Below, one piece after another: positions 1-11,810 of a stretch of DNA of 64,000 nt. Position 1 is the stretch's first letter; each line of letters opens with the position of its first letter. The notes below the pieces were generated by a model, which saw nothing but the letters and a program-made list of their open reading frames with translations, did no database searches and was not told where the DNA came from. The stretch is from the NCBI RefSeq assembly GCF_002099425.1, contig NW_018344272.1, forward strand, positions 310,001 through 374,000, given 5' to 3'. Source of the stretch: Phascolarctos cinereus. Lineage: Eukaryota; Chordata; Mammalia; Diprotodontia; Phascolarctidae. The position numbers and the translations under genes were made by a program.

Positions 1-705
1 TAAACGATGTTGGAATTCATGGGGCAGGACTCCTCAGGTTTATTCTATGATAAAATGATTTCACTTCAAGTCCACTGCAGGAAAAAGCATCACAGCTTCT
101 GAATCTGGAAGTGACCCCAAGAACTCTTTGCTGAAATCTCCACTGTCCAGCAGGTAAAGTAATATGGAAAGATTATGCTGTCACCAGCTAATGCTTAAAA
201 AGATTAAATATCTTTTCTAAGGATAAAATCAAGTAATGTTAGAAAGAGGATACAAATCTACATCTCCTGCATCATAATAAAATATGATTTGGGCCTCATC
301 ACATTGCCTCTATACCATTTGCTGTACCCCCCCAAGATTGCTGCCATGCAACCTATATATTTAACCTCACTTCTATTTAGATATGGATTTCGTACCTTCT
401 ATTTCATTAGCAATTTAAGTGAAGTTTAGAGATTGGCCCAAATGGACCCAGGGAAAAATAAAAATGATCTATATACTTTTCATTCTCCATGTGGTATCCT
501 GCTCACTATGCCATACAATCATTAATAAGGTTCTGTTGTAAAAAGTAATTGATATTATCAGTATGATTCTTTGTGAAGCATGAGAGAATAAATTAATTGG
601 ACTGAATGATCAACTGATGACACTTGCACAGTATTTGCACTTGCTTCCCTATTTTCCTCCCTAAAGCAAATGATGTATAGCTTCCACAAGTCTCTAGACT
701 TTGCT
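1..705. other. unique AT-rich sequence, nothing recognised
   Basis: I see no repeat family, splice-flanked coding frame or RNA gene here. Short open frames are uninterpretable. Confidence 0.5.
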
Positions 706-716
706 CCTCAAACTGA

Positions 717-852
717 AGGGGTTTTTTTAGGCAATTGGGGTTAAGTGACTGGCCCAGGATCACACAGCTAGTAAGTGTCAAGTGTTTGGTCTGAGGCCGG
801 TCCTCCTGACTTCGGGGCCGGTGCTCTATCCACTGCACCACCTGGCTGCCCC
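717..852 (-). repeat. tRNA-derived marsupial SINE (A-tailed), minus strand
   Basis: On the minus strand it reads from a ggggcagccaggtgg head through a gagcaccggcccc block and an agctgtgtgatcctggg block to a short A-tail, seen as gtttttttagg on the plus strand. The copy carries the accaaacact variant shared by most copies in this window. An 11-bp TSD, cctcaaactga, flanks it at 706-716 and 851-861, where the first two bases are shared with the SINE end. It is probably moved by L1 machinery because it is A-tailed. Confidence 0.93.
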
Positions 853-861
853 TCAAACTGA

Positions 862-3310
862 TTTTTTAAAATCAAATTGAACCCACTCATAAGTCCTGAT
901 GATTGGTATGCTTTGTCTTGGGGGTGAAAGGAGGGAAGATGCAATGCCAAAATGCCTAAATTTAAACATTTGGAGGGCAGAACTGTGTATTTCTTGTATT
1001 TTCCTAACATAGGGACATTTCACCTTGAGAAGGCATGGGGTACAGGCAAGTTTCAGGAGCATACTCTGAAAATTTCTATAGTCCTAAGTCCATAACACAG
1101 TCACACTGTAATGACATTGCTGAGGTGGGGCATGATTGAGAATCTCTCAGGCTCAGAACAGAGGCAAGAATATAGCCAAGTAGAAGGAGTAGTTGTGAAG
1201 TTTGGTCTCAAGCTGACAGCAGAAATGTGAGGGGAATCTATTAGTCAGTACTGAGGCTGAAGGCAGCTGGTCGATGACAGGGAAGCCACAAGGGTCACTG
1301 CTGATACAGCACTTGTGCCATGACAGGGGGAGCCATGGGGCCTAGAGCTGAGGTTGCAGCTGGGTTGTGAGGTGGATCCAAGTACTGAAACAAAAAGCAG
1401 GTGGTCACAGGAGAAGGAAGTAAATGGACTGGTTTGGCAAAGCAGATGCCCCTGGTGTTGTGTCCTACAAAAGGGTAATACATAGATTGTGAACATAGAG
1501 GAAAATAACATTTCTTTGGATATTTCTGCCCAGAAGCAATTTTAATAACTAAAGGGCCAGTGGGCTGGAGAACAAAGTAAGAAATTCTGATTTTTCTGAA
1601 ACTAAATTGTCTCTGAAAAGGTAACAAAAGCAAGCATATTAGCAACAGATGCAGCATAGTCAGTCAAAAAAATTCATGCCATACATATTCCCAGTTCACC
1701 CATTGTCTTAATGTGTGGTTTCAAGGGAGTTGCTAAATCAGTTTCTATCAATCTTCTAACTGGAGAAATGGTTCCATTATGTATATTAAATACCACCCTT
1801 CTTCATCAACGTGTTATGTAAATCCCTGAACTGAAAATTAAAACATTAATAATGTTTTAAAAGATAGCCTAACTCTTTTCTTGAGATTTGTTTTCTGCAC
1901 TAACATGGATGATTATGTCAGAAGATCAAGGATCTTACATCACCATTCATGCTGGCATTAAGGCTTTTGAGCTACTAAAACCTCATTGGGAATCTAAGAG
2001 CTTAGAAGGAGAGTCAGAAAAGAATAAAAGACCCTGCTGGCTTTGTAGGGCTAGGGCTTTAACACTAGAATGATGGAGATAGCAAGAGCAGCTCTCTTTT
2101 ATCTACAAAAGTCAAGTACATTTTAACTATCTCCATTCTTACTCTACTTGCACTTAGTGAGCTATCATTTCACATAATAAAGCTGCCCTTTCTTGCCTAA
2201 GAAAGTCCCAGCACATATCCCTATAAGAATTGTAGACCTAGTTATGGCATCATAGATCCTGTATCATTTTCATATAAAGTAATCACTTCATTCTTCTCTA
2301 GGTAAACAACTCAATTCACCTAGGTTCTGTCTTCAAACAGACCATCTGTGACAGCACTAATAAATTGTGCATGAAATTGATTTCATCTATATTGGAGACA
2401 TAATTTGTCCAGCAGTATGTCTTGTAAGCAGTTTACTCACACTTCCATTTCAGTTTTTTGTTTCTTTTTCTGGTGATCTGATCTTAAGTATAACCTCATT
2501 TACTGGGAGAAATTTTAATTTTTTTCTCAATTACCCAGGCACCTACCCCCCTTGCTTTTTACTGTTTTGTTTCTTTTTTTTCCTTTGTGGGTTTTTTATT
2601 GTTGTTGCTATTGTTGTTATTTTTAAAAAGAGATCTTGGGTCCTGGACTCCAAGTTCTCCACAGAGTTGTATTAAGCCTAAAGTTAAGGTTTAAGCAAAG
2701 TTCACAGCAGATGGTGTGGTCAAAAAGAAAAGATGTAGAATTATCATTCATTGATTCATCTCTTATGTTTTGTGCTTTGCTCTCCCAGAAAATTTCAGCT
2801 AGTGAATTTTGAATTGTATTGCCTTGTGCACACTCACATTATCTGTGCCAACATTCTTAATGGTGTTGCATTATAATGGGATTAGCCTGAAAGAGAAACA
2901 ACCTTTTGAGTTTGTTCTTGTGTTTTACAACCTTTTCATAATCTAACTACTTTAAGAAGGATTAACAGAACAGGCTGCACCGTTTCAGAATTCTAAATGC
3001 CCTGAAATGAAAAGTATAGCTTCACATTTTGTGTCTTTTAGCAAATTTGAACCTGAAAACTTTAAGCAACATTAAATATTCTGAAATACATACTTATCTA
3101 CTGCCATAGACTCCCTCCATTATCTAAACTGAATGGAAATACATTTTGTTAAAGTGCCCTACTAACTCACTCAAACTACTGCAAGGGTGGACTCTAAGTG
3201 ATTATTGCATTTTCCAAAGTGTCTTACTTATACTATAATTGGAAGAGGTGCTTAAATACTGAGGGAATACAGAATTATTGAGAACTCAAATAATCCAGTG
3301 CAATCTCATG
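862..3310. other. unique sequence with no supported gene
   Basis: No repeat family is recognised. Minus-strand open frames at 1295-1657 (120 codons) and 1245-1511 overlap each other. The first has a splice-acceptor-like tract inside it, but its protein is unfamiliar (see findings). A T-rich run lies near 2560-2620. Confidence 0.4.
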
Positions 3311-4235
3311 AGCATTTAAATGTTTATTATGTGCAAAACCAGGTGCTAATGTTGAGGTATGAGAGGTTGGGAGGTTGTGACCCCTCAAAGACTGAAGTAT
3401 AGGATGGGTCATCTGGAGTGAATTCACAGACTCAAGCATTCTTTACGTCAAGGTGGCAAAGTTTATTGTTACGCTTTTCAGCGGGTAAGGATTCTTAAGG
3501 ATTCCTGCAATCTTAGAGTTAAAGTTTATATAGGATAAAATACAATAAAACATGTGTCAAATATGCTAACTAGGTGATTCAGGGTGGGATTAGGGAGTGG
3601 TTAAGGAGTGATCAGTTCTTAAAAGAACATGCACTTCTTGTACCTACTGCACAGGTATTTTACCCAGAGTTCACTGGGAAAAGCCCACAATGGGAGCCAC
3701 ATGGAGGTGTGGTTTTAGGCTTGCTACATCACTAAGTTAATTAGAGTTCAGAGTAACTGAGAGTTGTTCAGTCTGCCACCAATCAATGTCTTGTCTGACA
3801 AGATAGATGTAGGGAGTATACATATGTCTTAAGTCTAGAATACAGTTAATGAGGAGCCCAGGATGTAGATAATGAGGTAGGGCAGTATTATGTCTTTATG
3901 ACCCAGTGCAAAGCCAGTTCAAATTAATAATTCCTTCAGGTGCTGTTTGGAACTGCACCGAGGAGAGAGATAAGGGTCTTGCTGGGGCCCACTCATGAGT
4001 AATTGCTAAGCACAGTGCCCTTGGGCTGGGGAGAAACTGTAAGGGATAGTGTTTCTGAGGCTAGTGAGAAATTGGGGTCCAAGTACAAGCACCCAAACAC
4101 AAGCACCCAAGCACCCCATCACTAAGAGATAAAAACAAAGACAAAAAGAAAAGCATCCCTTACCTTCAAGGATTTATTGAGAGGGATAGGGAGAGATAAC
4201 ACTTAAAAAACCTGGAGACAGCTACAAACTTGAAA
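3311..4235 (+). repeat. old interspersed repeat split by an LTR insertion
   Basis: The left part (3311-3349) has the tgtttattatgtgc...aggtgctaa pattern. The right part (4122-4235) continues with ctaagagataaaaacaaag and a ccttcaaggatt block. Together they restore the common mammal-wide pattern of a state of growth 'tttattatgtgc..gtgctaag..atacaaag..cctcaaggagct'. The family was not assigned. The LTR at 3350-4121 interrupts it. Confidence 0.6.
3350..4121 (-). mobile_element. solo LTR of an endogenous retrovirus-like element (fossil)
   Basis: This 772-bp block begins with TG and ends with CA, with near-inverted ends (TGTTGAGG and CCCCATCA). A 4-bp TSD, ctaa, lies at 3346-3349 and 4122-4125. Removing the block rejoins the two halves of the older repeat around it. 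Transcription on the minus strand is inferred from a tttatt at 3462-3467, which reads AATAAA on that strand. No internal viral region is present, so it is a solo LTR. The 4-bp duplication fits a gammaretrovirus-like (class I) family, but that is inference. It is younger than the repeat it entered. Confidence 0.8.
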
Positions 4236-4274
4236 CTATAATTAATATTTATACAGTAACCTTTAAACTATAAA

Positions 4275-4440
4275 ACCTGAGCTCAGATCTTGGCTATACC
4301 ACCCTTGTGACTACCCACTACTACCTTGGGACTTTGAGAAATTCACTTAACCTCTCTGGTCCTCAGTGTCCTTGACTTTTTTAAGTATTAGACTTGATGA
4401 CCTTTGAGGTTCCTTTCAGCTATAAATCAATGACTCCTAT
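4275..4440 (+). repeat. MIR/CORE-SINE fragment
   Basis: The tRNA-like and core parts are recognisable: gagctcagatcttggct, then ttcacttaacctctctgg, then cctcagtgtcc. This is the usual plus-strand MIR order. It is old and diverged. Confidence 0.65.
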
Positions 4441-5080
4441 ATATCTAATACACACTTTGGGTTCCTTCCTGACTCTCACAAAGAATGGCACACAAGTCAG
4501 TCCCCAGAATATGGCTAAACTACTTCTCCTCTCAAGATTCTAAATGTAACCTTGAGATGTTGGGACTCCCTAGTACTGATGCTTATGAGGTTCTTCCCCC
4601 CTCTTCCATCCAGTATGCTTTCCATTGATTATTCAATTGATATCAGAAAGCCAGATAAAGAGAATTAGGTTTCAATTTGGGATATTTACTAATGTGGTAT
4701 TGTAAAAACAATTAGTACAAAGCATTCCCTCCAAAATATGAGACACATTATTCCACAAATCCATAGAGAGTCTGTGGATAAGTGGACTCAAATTTGAAGT
4801 TCATCCTTCCTTTCAAGGAGGACCACTGACATCATGAGGTGATATCTTGACTTGAGCATGAATTGGATTTAAGTGAAATAACCAACCGACAAAGCAATAA
4901 GTTTGCTTTGTACCTTAAACTTGTAGCACTTTGGGAGTTTAAAGTGTTTGAAAAATTAGTTGTCTACATTCAGCAATGTCTTTTTTGTTTTCATTTTTTT
5001 TTGGAAAGTGATCAACTTAGTTCTATTGATTTTGTACTTTATTTTAGCATGTAACTGTGATTTCAATAATTGTGTAACTA
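4441..5080. other. unique sequence, nothing recognised
   Basis: AT-rich, without a recognised repeat. The open frames at 4863-5054 and 4960-5190 have no family resemblance. Confidence 0.45.
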
Positions 5081-5082
5081 CA

Positions 5083-5265
5083 GATGAGAAAACTTTCCCT
5101 CTATCAATGCATATCCATAACTGCTTAACAACTTGTCTTAGATGTTGCCATGGTGCTGACAAGTTAAGTGGCTTACCCAAAAACACCTAATGAGTATGTG
5201 GCAGAAGCAGAACTTTAGCCCATTTCTTCCTGACTGAGACCAGTTCCCCATCTAAAGGCCAATTT
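5083..5265 (-). repeat. old tRNA-derived SINE (MIR/CORE-SINE related)
   Basis: The reverse complement of the same unnamed SINE seen at 16241-16470. Recognisable blocks are actttccctctatcaatgc, gttgcc, agttaagtggcttaccc and tcttcctgactgag. Confidence 0.6.
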
Positions 5266-5594
5266 TATATTTACTATAGCATACTTCCTAGTATCCACCT
5301 TATATCCAGTAATATGCTACAATGAATACGTTATAGCTAGATCTTAATTAGTACATATGATGAATCCCTTAAAGTGGTCACATGTTGGAATTTTCAGAAT
5401 TCTAACAAAATTATATAAAATATGGTTATTGGTTCTAGCCCAATGGAAATATGCAGTACAAATTTGAATAATGTGATTGCTCCTGAGGATTTGTTATCTG
5501 CACTAATTGGGATTTCTATATATAAGTCCAGATTTATGGGGCAGTTCCATCTAGTTGTCAGTCTAGGTAAACAATACATACTATAAATGATATC

Positions 5595-6600
5595 TGATTC
5601 AATCCAACAAACATTTATTAAAAGCCTGATATAGACAACAACCTACAGATTTTATGATGAAAAACTAAACTAACCTCCCCTTAGTGAACATAAAATGTAG
5701 TAGTAGTGAATATATGACACAAGTAAACAAGCATTATGAAAGGTAGAATGTGCTGGGGTGAAGAGATTCAGACAAGGTACTCTAGGAAAATGTGAAGGTT
5801 CCTGCTAGGGAGATCATAAGAAGGAGCCATGGAGAAATTAACACCAGAGCCAGCACTTGCAGAAAGAGAAGAGTATCAAATGATGAAGATGAGTCAAAAG
5901 TGTGTTGCAGAGATATGGTGGATAGCCTGAACAAATGCATTAGAGACAGAAGACAAAGAGGGTAGGGGAGGAAGAGGTGAAGCCTTTAGTCTAATTTAGC
6001 TGTCAGTCAACAAGCTTACTACATGCCCTGCTAAGTACTGCAGATACAAAGAAAGGTAAAACAAACAAACAAACAAAAAACCCATGGTCCCTACCTTTAA
6101 GGAGCTCACATTTTAATGGGAGAACAATATGGCAACAACTTTCTACATACAATACATATACAGTATAAATGGGAAATAATCTCAGAGGAAAGGCACTAGT
6201 ATTGTATGTGAGGTTGGGGGAAAAAGCTTGAAGAAAGAGAGATATAAGCTGAGTCTTGAATAAACCCAGAGAAGCCAGAAGTTGGAAGTGAGGAGAGAGA
6301 ATATTCCAGGCAAGGGAGAAGATTCAGTGATGGGAGATGGGAGATGGAGTGGCATGTGTGAGGAACAGTAAAAAAGACTAGTAAAAAGGCTAGTATCACA
6401 GACTAGAACATAGAATATATGGAGGGGATTTAAGTGTAAAAAGACAGGGAAGGTAGGAAGAGGGAGCTTGTGAAGGGCTTAACAGAATATTTTATATTTG
6501 ATTCTGAGGATAAGGAACCACTGGAGTTTAAGGGGGTGACAATGATAAGACCTATACTTTAGGAAAATCACTTTTGAGCTGATTAGAAGATGGATTGGTA
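5595..6600 (+). repeat. old mammal-wide interspersed repeats, family not assigned
   Basis: Two pieces (about 5595-5990 and 6003-6600) start with the acatttattaaaagcc or gcttactacatgccc pattern. The second runs through ggagctcacattttaatggg, a tgagtcttgaataaa block, attccaggcaaggg, gtgaagggctt and taggaaaatcactttt. This order is a familiar old mammalian repeat that I cannot name with confidence. A short (AAAC)n lies at 6060-6078. The 67-codon minus frame at 6196-6399 is an accident of this repeat. Confidence 0.55.
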
Positions 6601-6607
6601 TGAGGTC

Positions 6608-7205
6608 TTCTGGTCCTCAGTCTCTCCACCCTCCAATCCATCCTCCACATAATTGTCAAAGGGATATTTCCAAGGCATTGTTCTAACCATGGCACTTTTT
6701 ACTTGAGAAGCTTTTGCCTCTAGGATAAAATTAAATCTCCTCTATTTGGTTTATTAAAACACTTCAAAATTTTGCTCCAGCCAACCTTTCTAGGCTTACT
6801 GCACATAGTAAACACTCCATATCTCAATCCAAATTGGACTGCTTGCTATTCTCTGTACTTGCTATTCTACCTCAAATCTCTATAATTTTACATAAGCTGG
6901 ATCCCATACCTGGAACATACTCTGTCTTCATTTCTGCCTCAAACTCTTTCCAATTTCCTTCAAATCTCAACTCAAATACTATGTCTTAATATGAAACCTA
7001 TCCTGATCCCAATTCCCTTAGGTTACTAGTGTCCTTCCTTGTTAATACTTTTTATATATTTTGGATATTATTTTTTGTATTCATGCTGTTTACCCAAGGA
7101 GAACATAAGATCCTTGAGGTCAAGGACTATGTTATTTTTGCTTTTGAATCCCAAACCCTAACACAGAGCAGATATTAATATATGCTTATTGAATTGGTGG
7201 AATTG
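6608..7205 (+). mobile_element. L2 LINE 3' end
   Basis: The L2 3' region is recognised in order: a ttgcctctaggataaaatt block, cttcaaaattttgctccag, aacctttctaggctta, cttcaaatctcaactc, cctatcctgatccc, gatccttgaggtcaagg, and the terminal attaatatatgcttattg. The 5' part is missing, as is usual for L2. Confidence 0.78.
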
Positions 7206-7444
7206 ATATTCACTCATTAATAATTACTTTGGGGGGGCAGTAATTAAAACCATTCCAAATTCACTTACCTGTGTAGGCTCACATTCATTGTAGTATACAT
7301 TTTCCTACCTTTTCCACAAAGAAAATATGAATCTTTCTCAAATGTATTATCTATAATTTAAAATTTTTTATTAATTATTTTTAATTTACCAGTCTAGGAA
7401 TTATATTTAAAAAAAGAAAGCTTATTTAGCTTGAGATACTCTTT

Positions 7445-7646
7445 CAGGGGTGGGGAACCTGCAGCCTTGAGGCCACACGTGGCCCTCTAGGCCCTCAAGT
7501 GCTGCCCTTTGACTGAATTCAAACTTCACAGAACAAATCTCCTTAATAAAAGGATTTGTTCTTTAAAACTTGGACTCGGTCAAAAGGCCACACCCAAGGA
7601 CCTAGAAGGCCACATGTGGCCTCGAAGAGCAGGTTCCCCATCCTTG
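7445..7646. mobile_element. palindromic non-autonomous hAT-type MITE
   Basis: A 202-bp element with ends caggggtggggaacctgc and, on the opposite strand, caaggatggggaacctgc. The inverted similarity runs nearly to the centre (gaacaaatc ... gatttgttc), so the whole element can fold as one long hairpin. Candidate 8-bp TSDs are actctttc and agactttc (6 of 8 matching), which suits hAT. It has no coding capacity. Confidence 0.8.
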
Positions 7647-7739
7647 AGACTTTCTTGATGATACCATGTTTGTTTTTAAAGATCATTGCTTCAATTTCTA
7701 AATACTCATAAATGATCTTAATAATATATAACCGCTCCC

Positions 7740-8245
7740 ATAGGGTTATTGCCATGGAGATTTAGTGGAGCGTGAGCGCACATTTACCCAGAATTCTTCA
7801 AGTTTCTGGGGACTTTTGACCTTGGGAGGGAACGACCTTTAGCTAATAAGCCAATTGGAAAGGTGGAGGAGTAAAATGTTTCTCACCTCAGCTGTAGATT
7901 TTCCTGTTCCCCCACACTTCTACTAAGCTATTTGAGCTAGTTGATTGGGATGCAAGTGGAGCTGAGTTTTGGTGGCACGGTAGAGTGGTGCGAAAAAGCA
8001 AAGAAAGAAATGATTTGATGCACAAGCTGCTGAGCCGCCTAGGGTGACCACCAGACTCTATTCCAAGGCACTCTTCCCCCACCTTCTTCCCTGAAGCATT
8101 GATTGAGAAAGCTGCTTTCTCTTTACCTGCCTCATCGCTTATTTTCCCCTCCAAATGGTAGTGTGTAAGAGGAGATGGCGGTAGGGGAGGGATGAATAGT
8201 TTCAACTGCTCTCCAGGAAGCAGTCAATGCAACCTGTAAGTGGAA
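7740..8245. other. relatively GC/CpG-rich unique block
   Basis: It has about eight CpGs in 450 bp, in an otherwise CpG-poor window, with a ccaattgg (CCAAT both ways) at about 7851 and gagatggcggtaggggaggg near 8172. At 8236-8242 tgtaagtgg resembles a splice donor. A minus-strand 105-codon frame (7888-8205) is present but unfamiliar. It could be a weak promoter or first exon. Nothing proves it. Confidence 0.25.
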
Positions 8246-8459
8246 GTCTATTTAAATGCTTATTTATATTTCTCTGTTATTATTTGATCCAATCTTAAAT
8301 AGGAATTTGATGCACGACATACTCTGAAAGATGAAGTCACCCGTGTTGAAGTCTTGAGGAAGAAATGTCCAAGATACTAACCCAGCTAAGCTTTGGACTT
8401 GAACTTGATGGGCTAAAGCTATATAGGAACTATTAGACTAATTATCTCCACCCCTTTGC

Positions 8460-8486
8460 AGAGACAAAGGTGGTGGTGGTGGTAGT

Positions 8487-8530
<44 letters not shown>
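8460..8530. repeat. (GTG)n/(TG)n microsatellite
   Basis: A ggtggtggtggta run followed by a nearly pure TG run of about 18 repeats up to tgtatgggg. Confidence 0.95.
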
Positions 8531-8531
<1 letters not shown>

Positions 8532-8747
8532 GGGGATTATGCCTCCAAGCTATTGGGGAGAAATGCTTATATGTTTGTTTTTGCTATCTTTTTGAAGTAA
8601 ATATCCCTTTGTAAAAACATAATTTAAAAAAAAACTAATCTTATATGATTGGAATATGCTAGTCACAGGGCCCCTAAAATCAGATTAACATAATTAATGG
8701 AGGCCCAAGACAATCACAGAGAAGAGATATTCCCCAACCCCTCAAGA

Positions 8748-8994
8748 TGTTGTTGTTGTTAAATCATTTCAGTCATGTCTGACTCTTCATGATCCCACTT
8801 GAGATTTTCTTGGCAAAGATACTGCAATGGGTTTGCCATTTCTTTCTCCATTTTACAGATGAGGAAACTGAGGCAAACAGGGTTAAATAATTTTCCTAGA
8901 ATCACACAGCTACTAAGTGTCTGAGGCCAGATTTAAACTCACAAAGATGTCTTCCTAATAATCCCAAGCCCTGATTCCAGTCCCTCAAGCTATC
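8748..8994 (-). repeat. MAR1-type SINE (RTE-tailed)
   Basis: On the plus strand it starts with tgttgttgtt, then cagtcatgtctgactcttc, ttttcttggcaaagatac, gatgaggaaactgaggc and cacacagctactaagtgtc. On the minus strand this is a tRNA-like head, a core, and a tail resembling the RTE 3' end with (AAC)n. It is presumably mobilised by RTE rather than L1. Confidence 0.85.
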
Positions 8995-9528
8995 AAGTAA
9001 AATGTAATAAACCTGTCCCACAAAGAGTGGGACCAGGAAAAAAAAAAACATTTCACTGCTATTAAATTATACGTCTGTTTACAAAGATTTTTGTCCAAGT
9101 CTAAAGTGTCAAGTTTGAGATTGAAAGAGAGGAAAATTAACCCAAAGGGGAGAGGAGATCATTCTACATCAACTCTTTATGAGCCTGGGATAGATTTAAG
9201 AAAATGAGCCAACAGCAGTGAGAGATTGAAAATGTTGTGTGGTTCACAGAAAAGCACCCAGACAATGATCCCATTGGCTATGCTTATAATATAAGATTTC
9301 TCCAGAAATTCATGTCAAGTTCAGCAAGAGACAAACATGTAGTGATTTGCTCAAAGTCACACATTTAGTAAGTGATGGAGATGGAACTAATATTTAGCTA
9401 ACCTGAATTCTAGTGTTATTTTTCTTCCAGTACAGAGAAGTAATCTCACTTAATGTAGCATAGTTATTAGCATACACAAGAGCTAGCCAAAACCTCTTAA
9501 CAGTGGAAGGATGATACATAAGAGGGAA
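8995..9528. other. mostly unique; weak MIR trace
   Basis: Only a faint minus-strand MIR-like block (gctcaaagtcacacatttag, about 9340-9440) can be seen. Confidence 0.4.
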
Positions 9529-9705
9529 CAGACTTAAGAGATCATGTAATACAATCTTTGCATTTTACAATGCAGAAACTGAGGCCTGAGAACACGAAAT
9601 GAGTTGTCCAGGGTCACATATCTAATAAATGGTAAAGGTGGAACATGAACCCAGGTCTTCTGACTCCAAGGTCAGTACTCTTTCCATTAAACCAAACTGG
9701 GTTTT
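9529..9705 (-). repeat. MIR/THER1 CORE-SINE
   Basis: Plus-strand blocks gcagaaactgaggcc, ccagggtcacatatctaa and cccaggtcttctgactcc are the reverse complement of MIR-type CORE-SINEs. Confidence 0.72.
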
Positions 9706-11327
9706 TGATTTGTTTTATTTCATTTTTCTGTAGCATTTTGCTTTTCATGGTGATTTGAAAATTGAAATATTTTTGAGGTCAAATAGTGGCAAATAAAGTT
9801 GAAGAGTAATTGTTAATAAAAAAACAAAAGAAATAGAATTCCACTACAATTCAGCTTTATCCACCTTCAATATAAACATCTTACAATCAAATTATTTAGT
9901 TAGAGATTGTTATTTGGGCTAAAAATCATAGAAGGCACTTGTATAGGCTTGTTCATTGCAGAGAATTCATTAAAATCCTGTTAGGAAAGTGAAAGTGAAA
10001 AGGGAAGTAAAAAGAGAAGATAAAGTTACTGGTGCAAGTTCCAAGCAAACAAAGGTCATTCCAAGTCCCAGGACACTACTGCCCATTTTCCATCTGTTGA
10101 TAGGGAGAACAAAGGTGTATGTGGCTCCAGCTAGAGCTCTACTAATGAATTTCCAAGCTAGGAGGAGGTCTGGATGATTAGATGCTTCTATCTTGGGCCA
10201 CTCTTAAGACCCATAGAATTCAGCTGTGCCTCAGAGGGTGCTGGTAATAAATTTTCAGGATTGTGGAGACAATGAACTAGGACAAATGCATATATTCATA
10301 TAGTAAGCATTCTAATTTATTTTCCTACTTTTAATAGGCATGACCCATCTAACAAGCATTGGAGAAGGGCCAAGGTTAATCAAACCCATCCCTTGCTACC
10401 AGTCTTACTGCTCAAAATCTAAGGGTGTGATATTGTTTCTTCTTCCTACTTTTATTCCCAAATGATTTGAGGGCAACTACAGGAGATATTGCCACTGTAT
10501 TAGTAATATAAAGTTTAGAAAATAAAATTGTCATTAGAAAATGAAATACTTGAATAAAATCAAAATGAATATCTATTTTTACTAAAGTTCTTTTGGTAAA
10601 TGTTGAATATTGCAATAATTTAGGAACAGAGGAAAAAAAATAAACAGTATTCATGTATTTGATATTAATGAATTTTATCGAAAATGAGAGAAGATAGTGG
10701 GCCTAACATCAGGGATTAAAATAAACTTTAAATATACTGATTTTGTATGTGTGTGTATGTGTGTTTAGCTGAAAAAAGAATTCCCAAATGCTAGATCTAA
10801 AACTATAAAACTGAAGAATCAGTAAAATGGCAGTTTCCACTCAGACCACTCATATTAATCAGAGTTGCCAAGCTCATGCAATAGTGACAGGTGGTTTTAT
10901 GTACCCTATGTAATTTTACTTTATAAATATTTATAAGTAATGTAGTTTGGTTTTAACAGCTTCTCTGTAAATGTATCAAAGCAATACATTCCAAGTAGCA
11001 AAAAGCCACCATACTTCAAAAGAAACATTTTATCATACGCTATAAATGAAATGAAAAAAAAGTGATTATTAGGGAAATTAAAGAAACTCCGGGGGAATTC
11101 TGAAACTGTTAATTACTATCAGCAATAGAATAAAAATGAAATTAATTTTAATGCAATCACCACTGGCATTCATATCTTTTTTTTTCTTTCTTGTTCTTTT
11201 GTATATTACAACACAAGAGTATTACTAAACCTTGTAAAACATCAGAAGAAAAGAAGCTTTAAACTAATTGTATTGTAATAGACAATACCATTTTGCTTAA
11301 TAGCCAACATGTGAACAAGCAAGCATT
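9706..11327. other. unique sequence, nothing recognised
   Basis: AT-rich. Open frames at 9989-10177 (+) and 10412-10654 (-) lack any family resemblance. A short interrupted (TG)n lies at 10747-10765. Confidence 0.45.
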
Positions 11328-11343
11328 AAAAATTACAGAATAA

Positions 11344-11485
11344 GGGGCAGCTAGGTGGCGCAGTGGATAGAGTACTGGCCCTGGATTCAGGAGGACCTGA
11401 GTTCAAATCTGGCCTCAGACACAGAACACTTACTAGCTGTGTGACCCTGGGCAAGTCACTTAACCCCATTGCCTAGCCCCCCCAA
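11344..11485 (+). repeat. tRNA-derived marsupial SINE (A-tailed), subfamily without accaaa
   Basis: Head ggggcagctaggtggcgcag, then gttcaaatctggcctcag, gctgtgtgaccctgggcaag and an A-tail. A 16-bp TSD with one mismatch (aaaaattacagaataa / aaaaattatagaataa) lies at 11328-11343 and 11486-11501. Unlike the other six copies it lacks the accaaacact variant. Confidence 0.95.
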
Positions 11486-11810
11486 AAAAATTATAGAATA
11501 ATATTATACATATTCAGTATTCTCAGTTTAATATTTACCATTTAGGAGAAAAAAAACTGGAATAATGGTAAAAAAAAATCAATTTTAGCAGTTAGTGATA
11601 GCCATAACTCCGTCTTGCCACATCTACCACTAACTAGAAAGCCCTATTAAATTCTCCTTTAGCATAATTATTCATGATGATTAGTATTACTAATATTCTT
11701 TTAGTCCTATTAGTGCCTGTAATCAACCTCTATGCTAAATGGTTTCAATCCTGAGTGGCTGTCTTACATACAAAGCATAGGCACTAGATGTATTTCTCTT
11801 CCTAACACTT

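Noticed and set aside
2367-2675. 102-codon plus frame with hydrophobic runs resembling a small membrane protein
   Set aside because: The hydrophobic runs come from a T-rich tract (ttttttt, ttgttgttg); there is no family resemblance or exon context.
6196-6399. 67-codon minus frame with a signal-peptide-like start
   Set aside because: It lies in an old interspersed repeat that occurs elsewhere in this window.
7888-8205. 105-codon minus frame in the GC-richer block
   Set aside because: Low-complexity start (PPLPPSP) and no recognised domain; the GC content alone explains an open frame.
11344-11420. tRNA gene candidates in SINE heads
   Set aside because: The promoter-like boxes belong to tRNA-derived SINEs; no cloverleaf-capable intact tRNA was seen.
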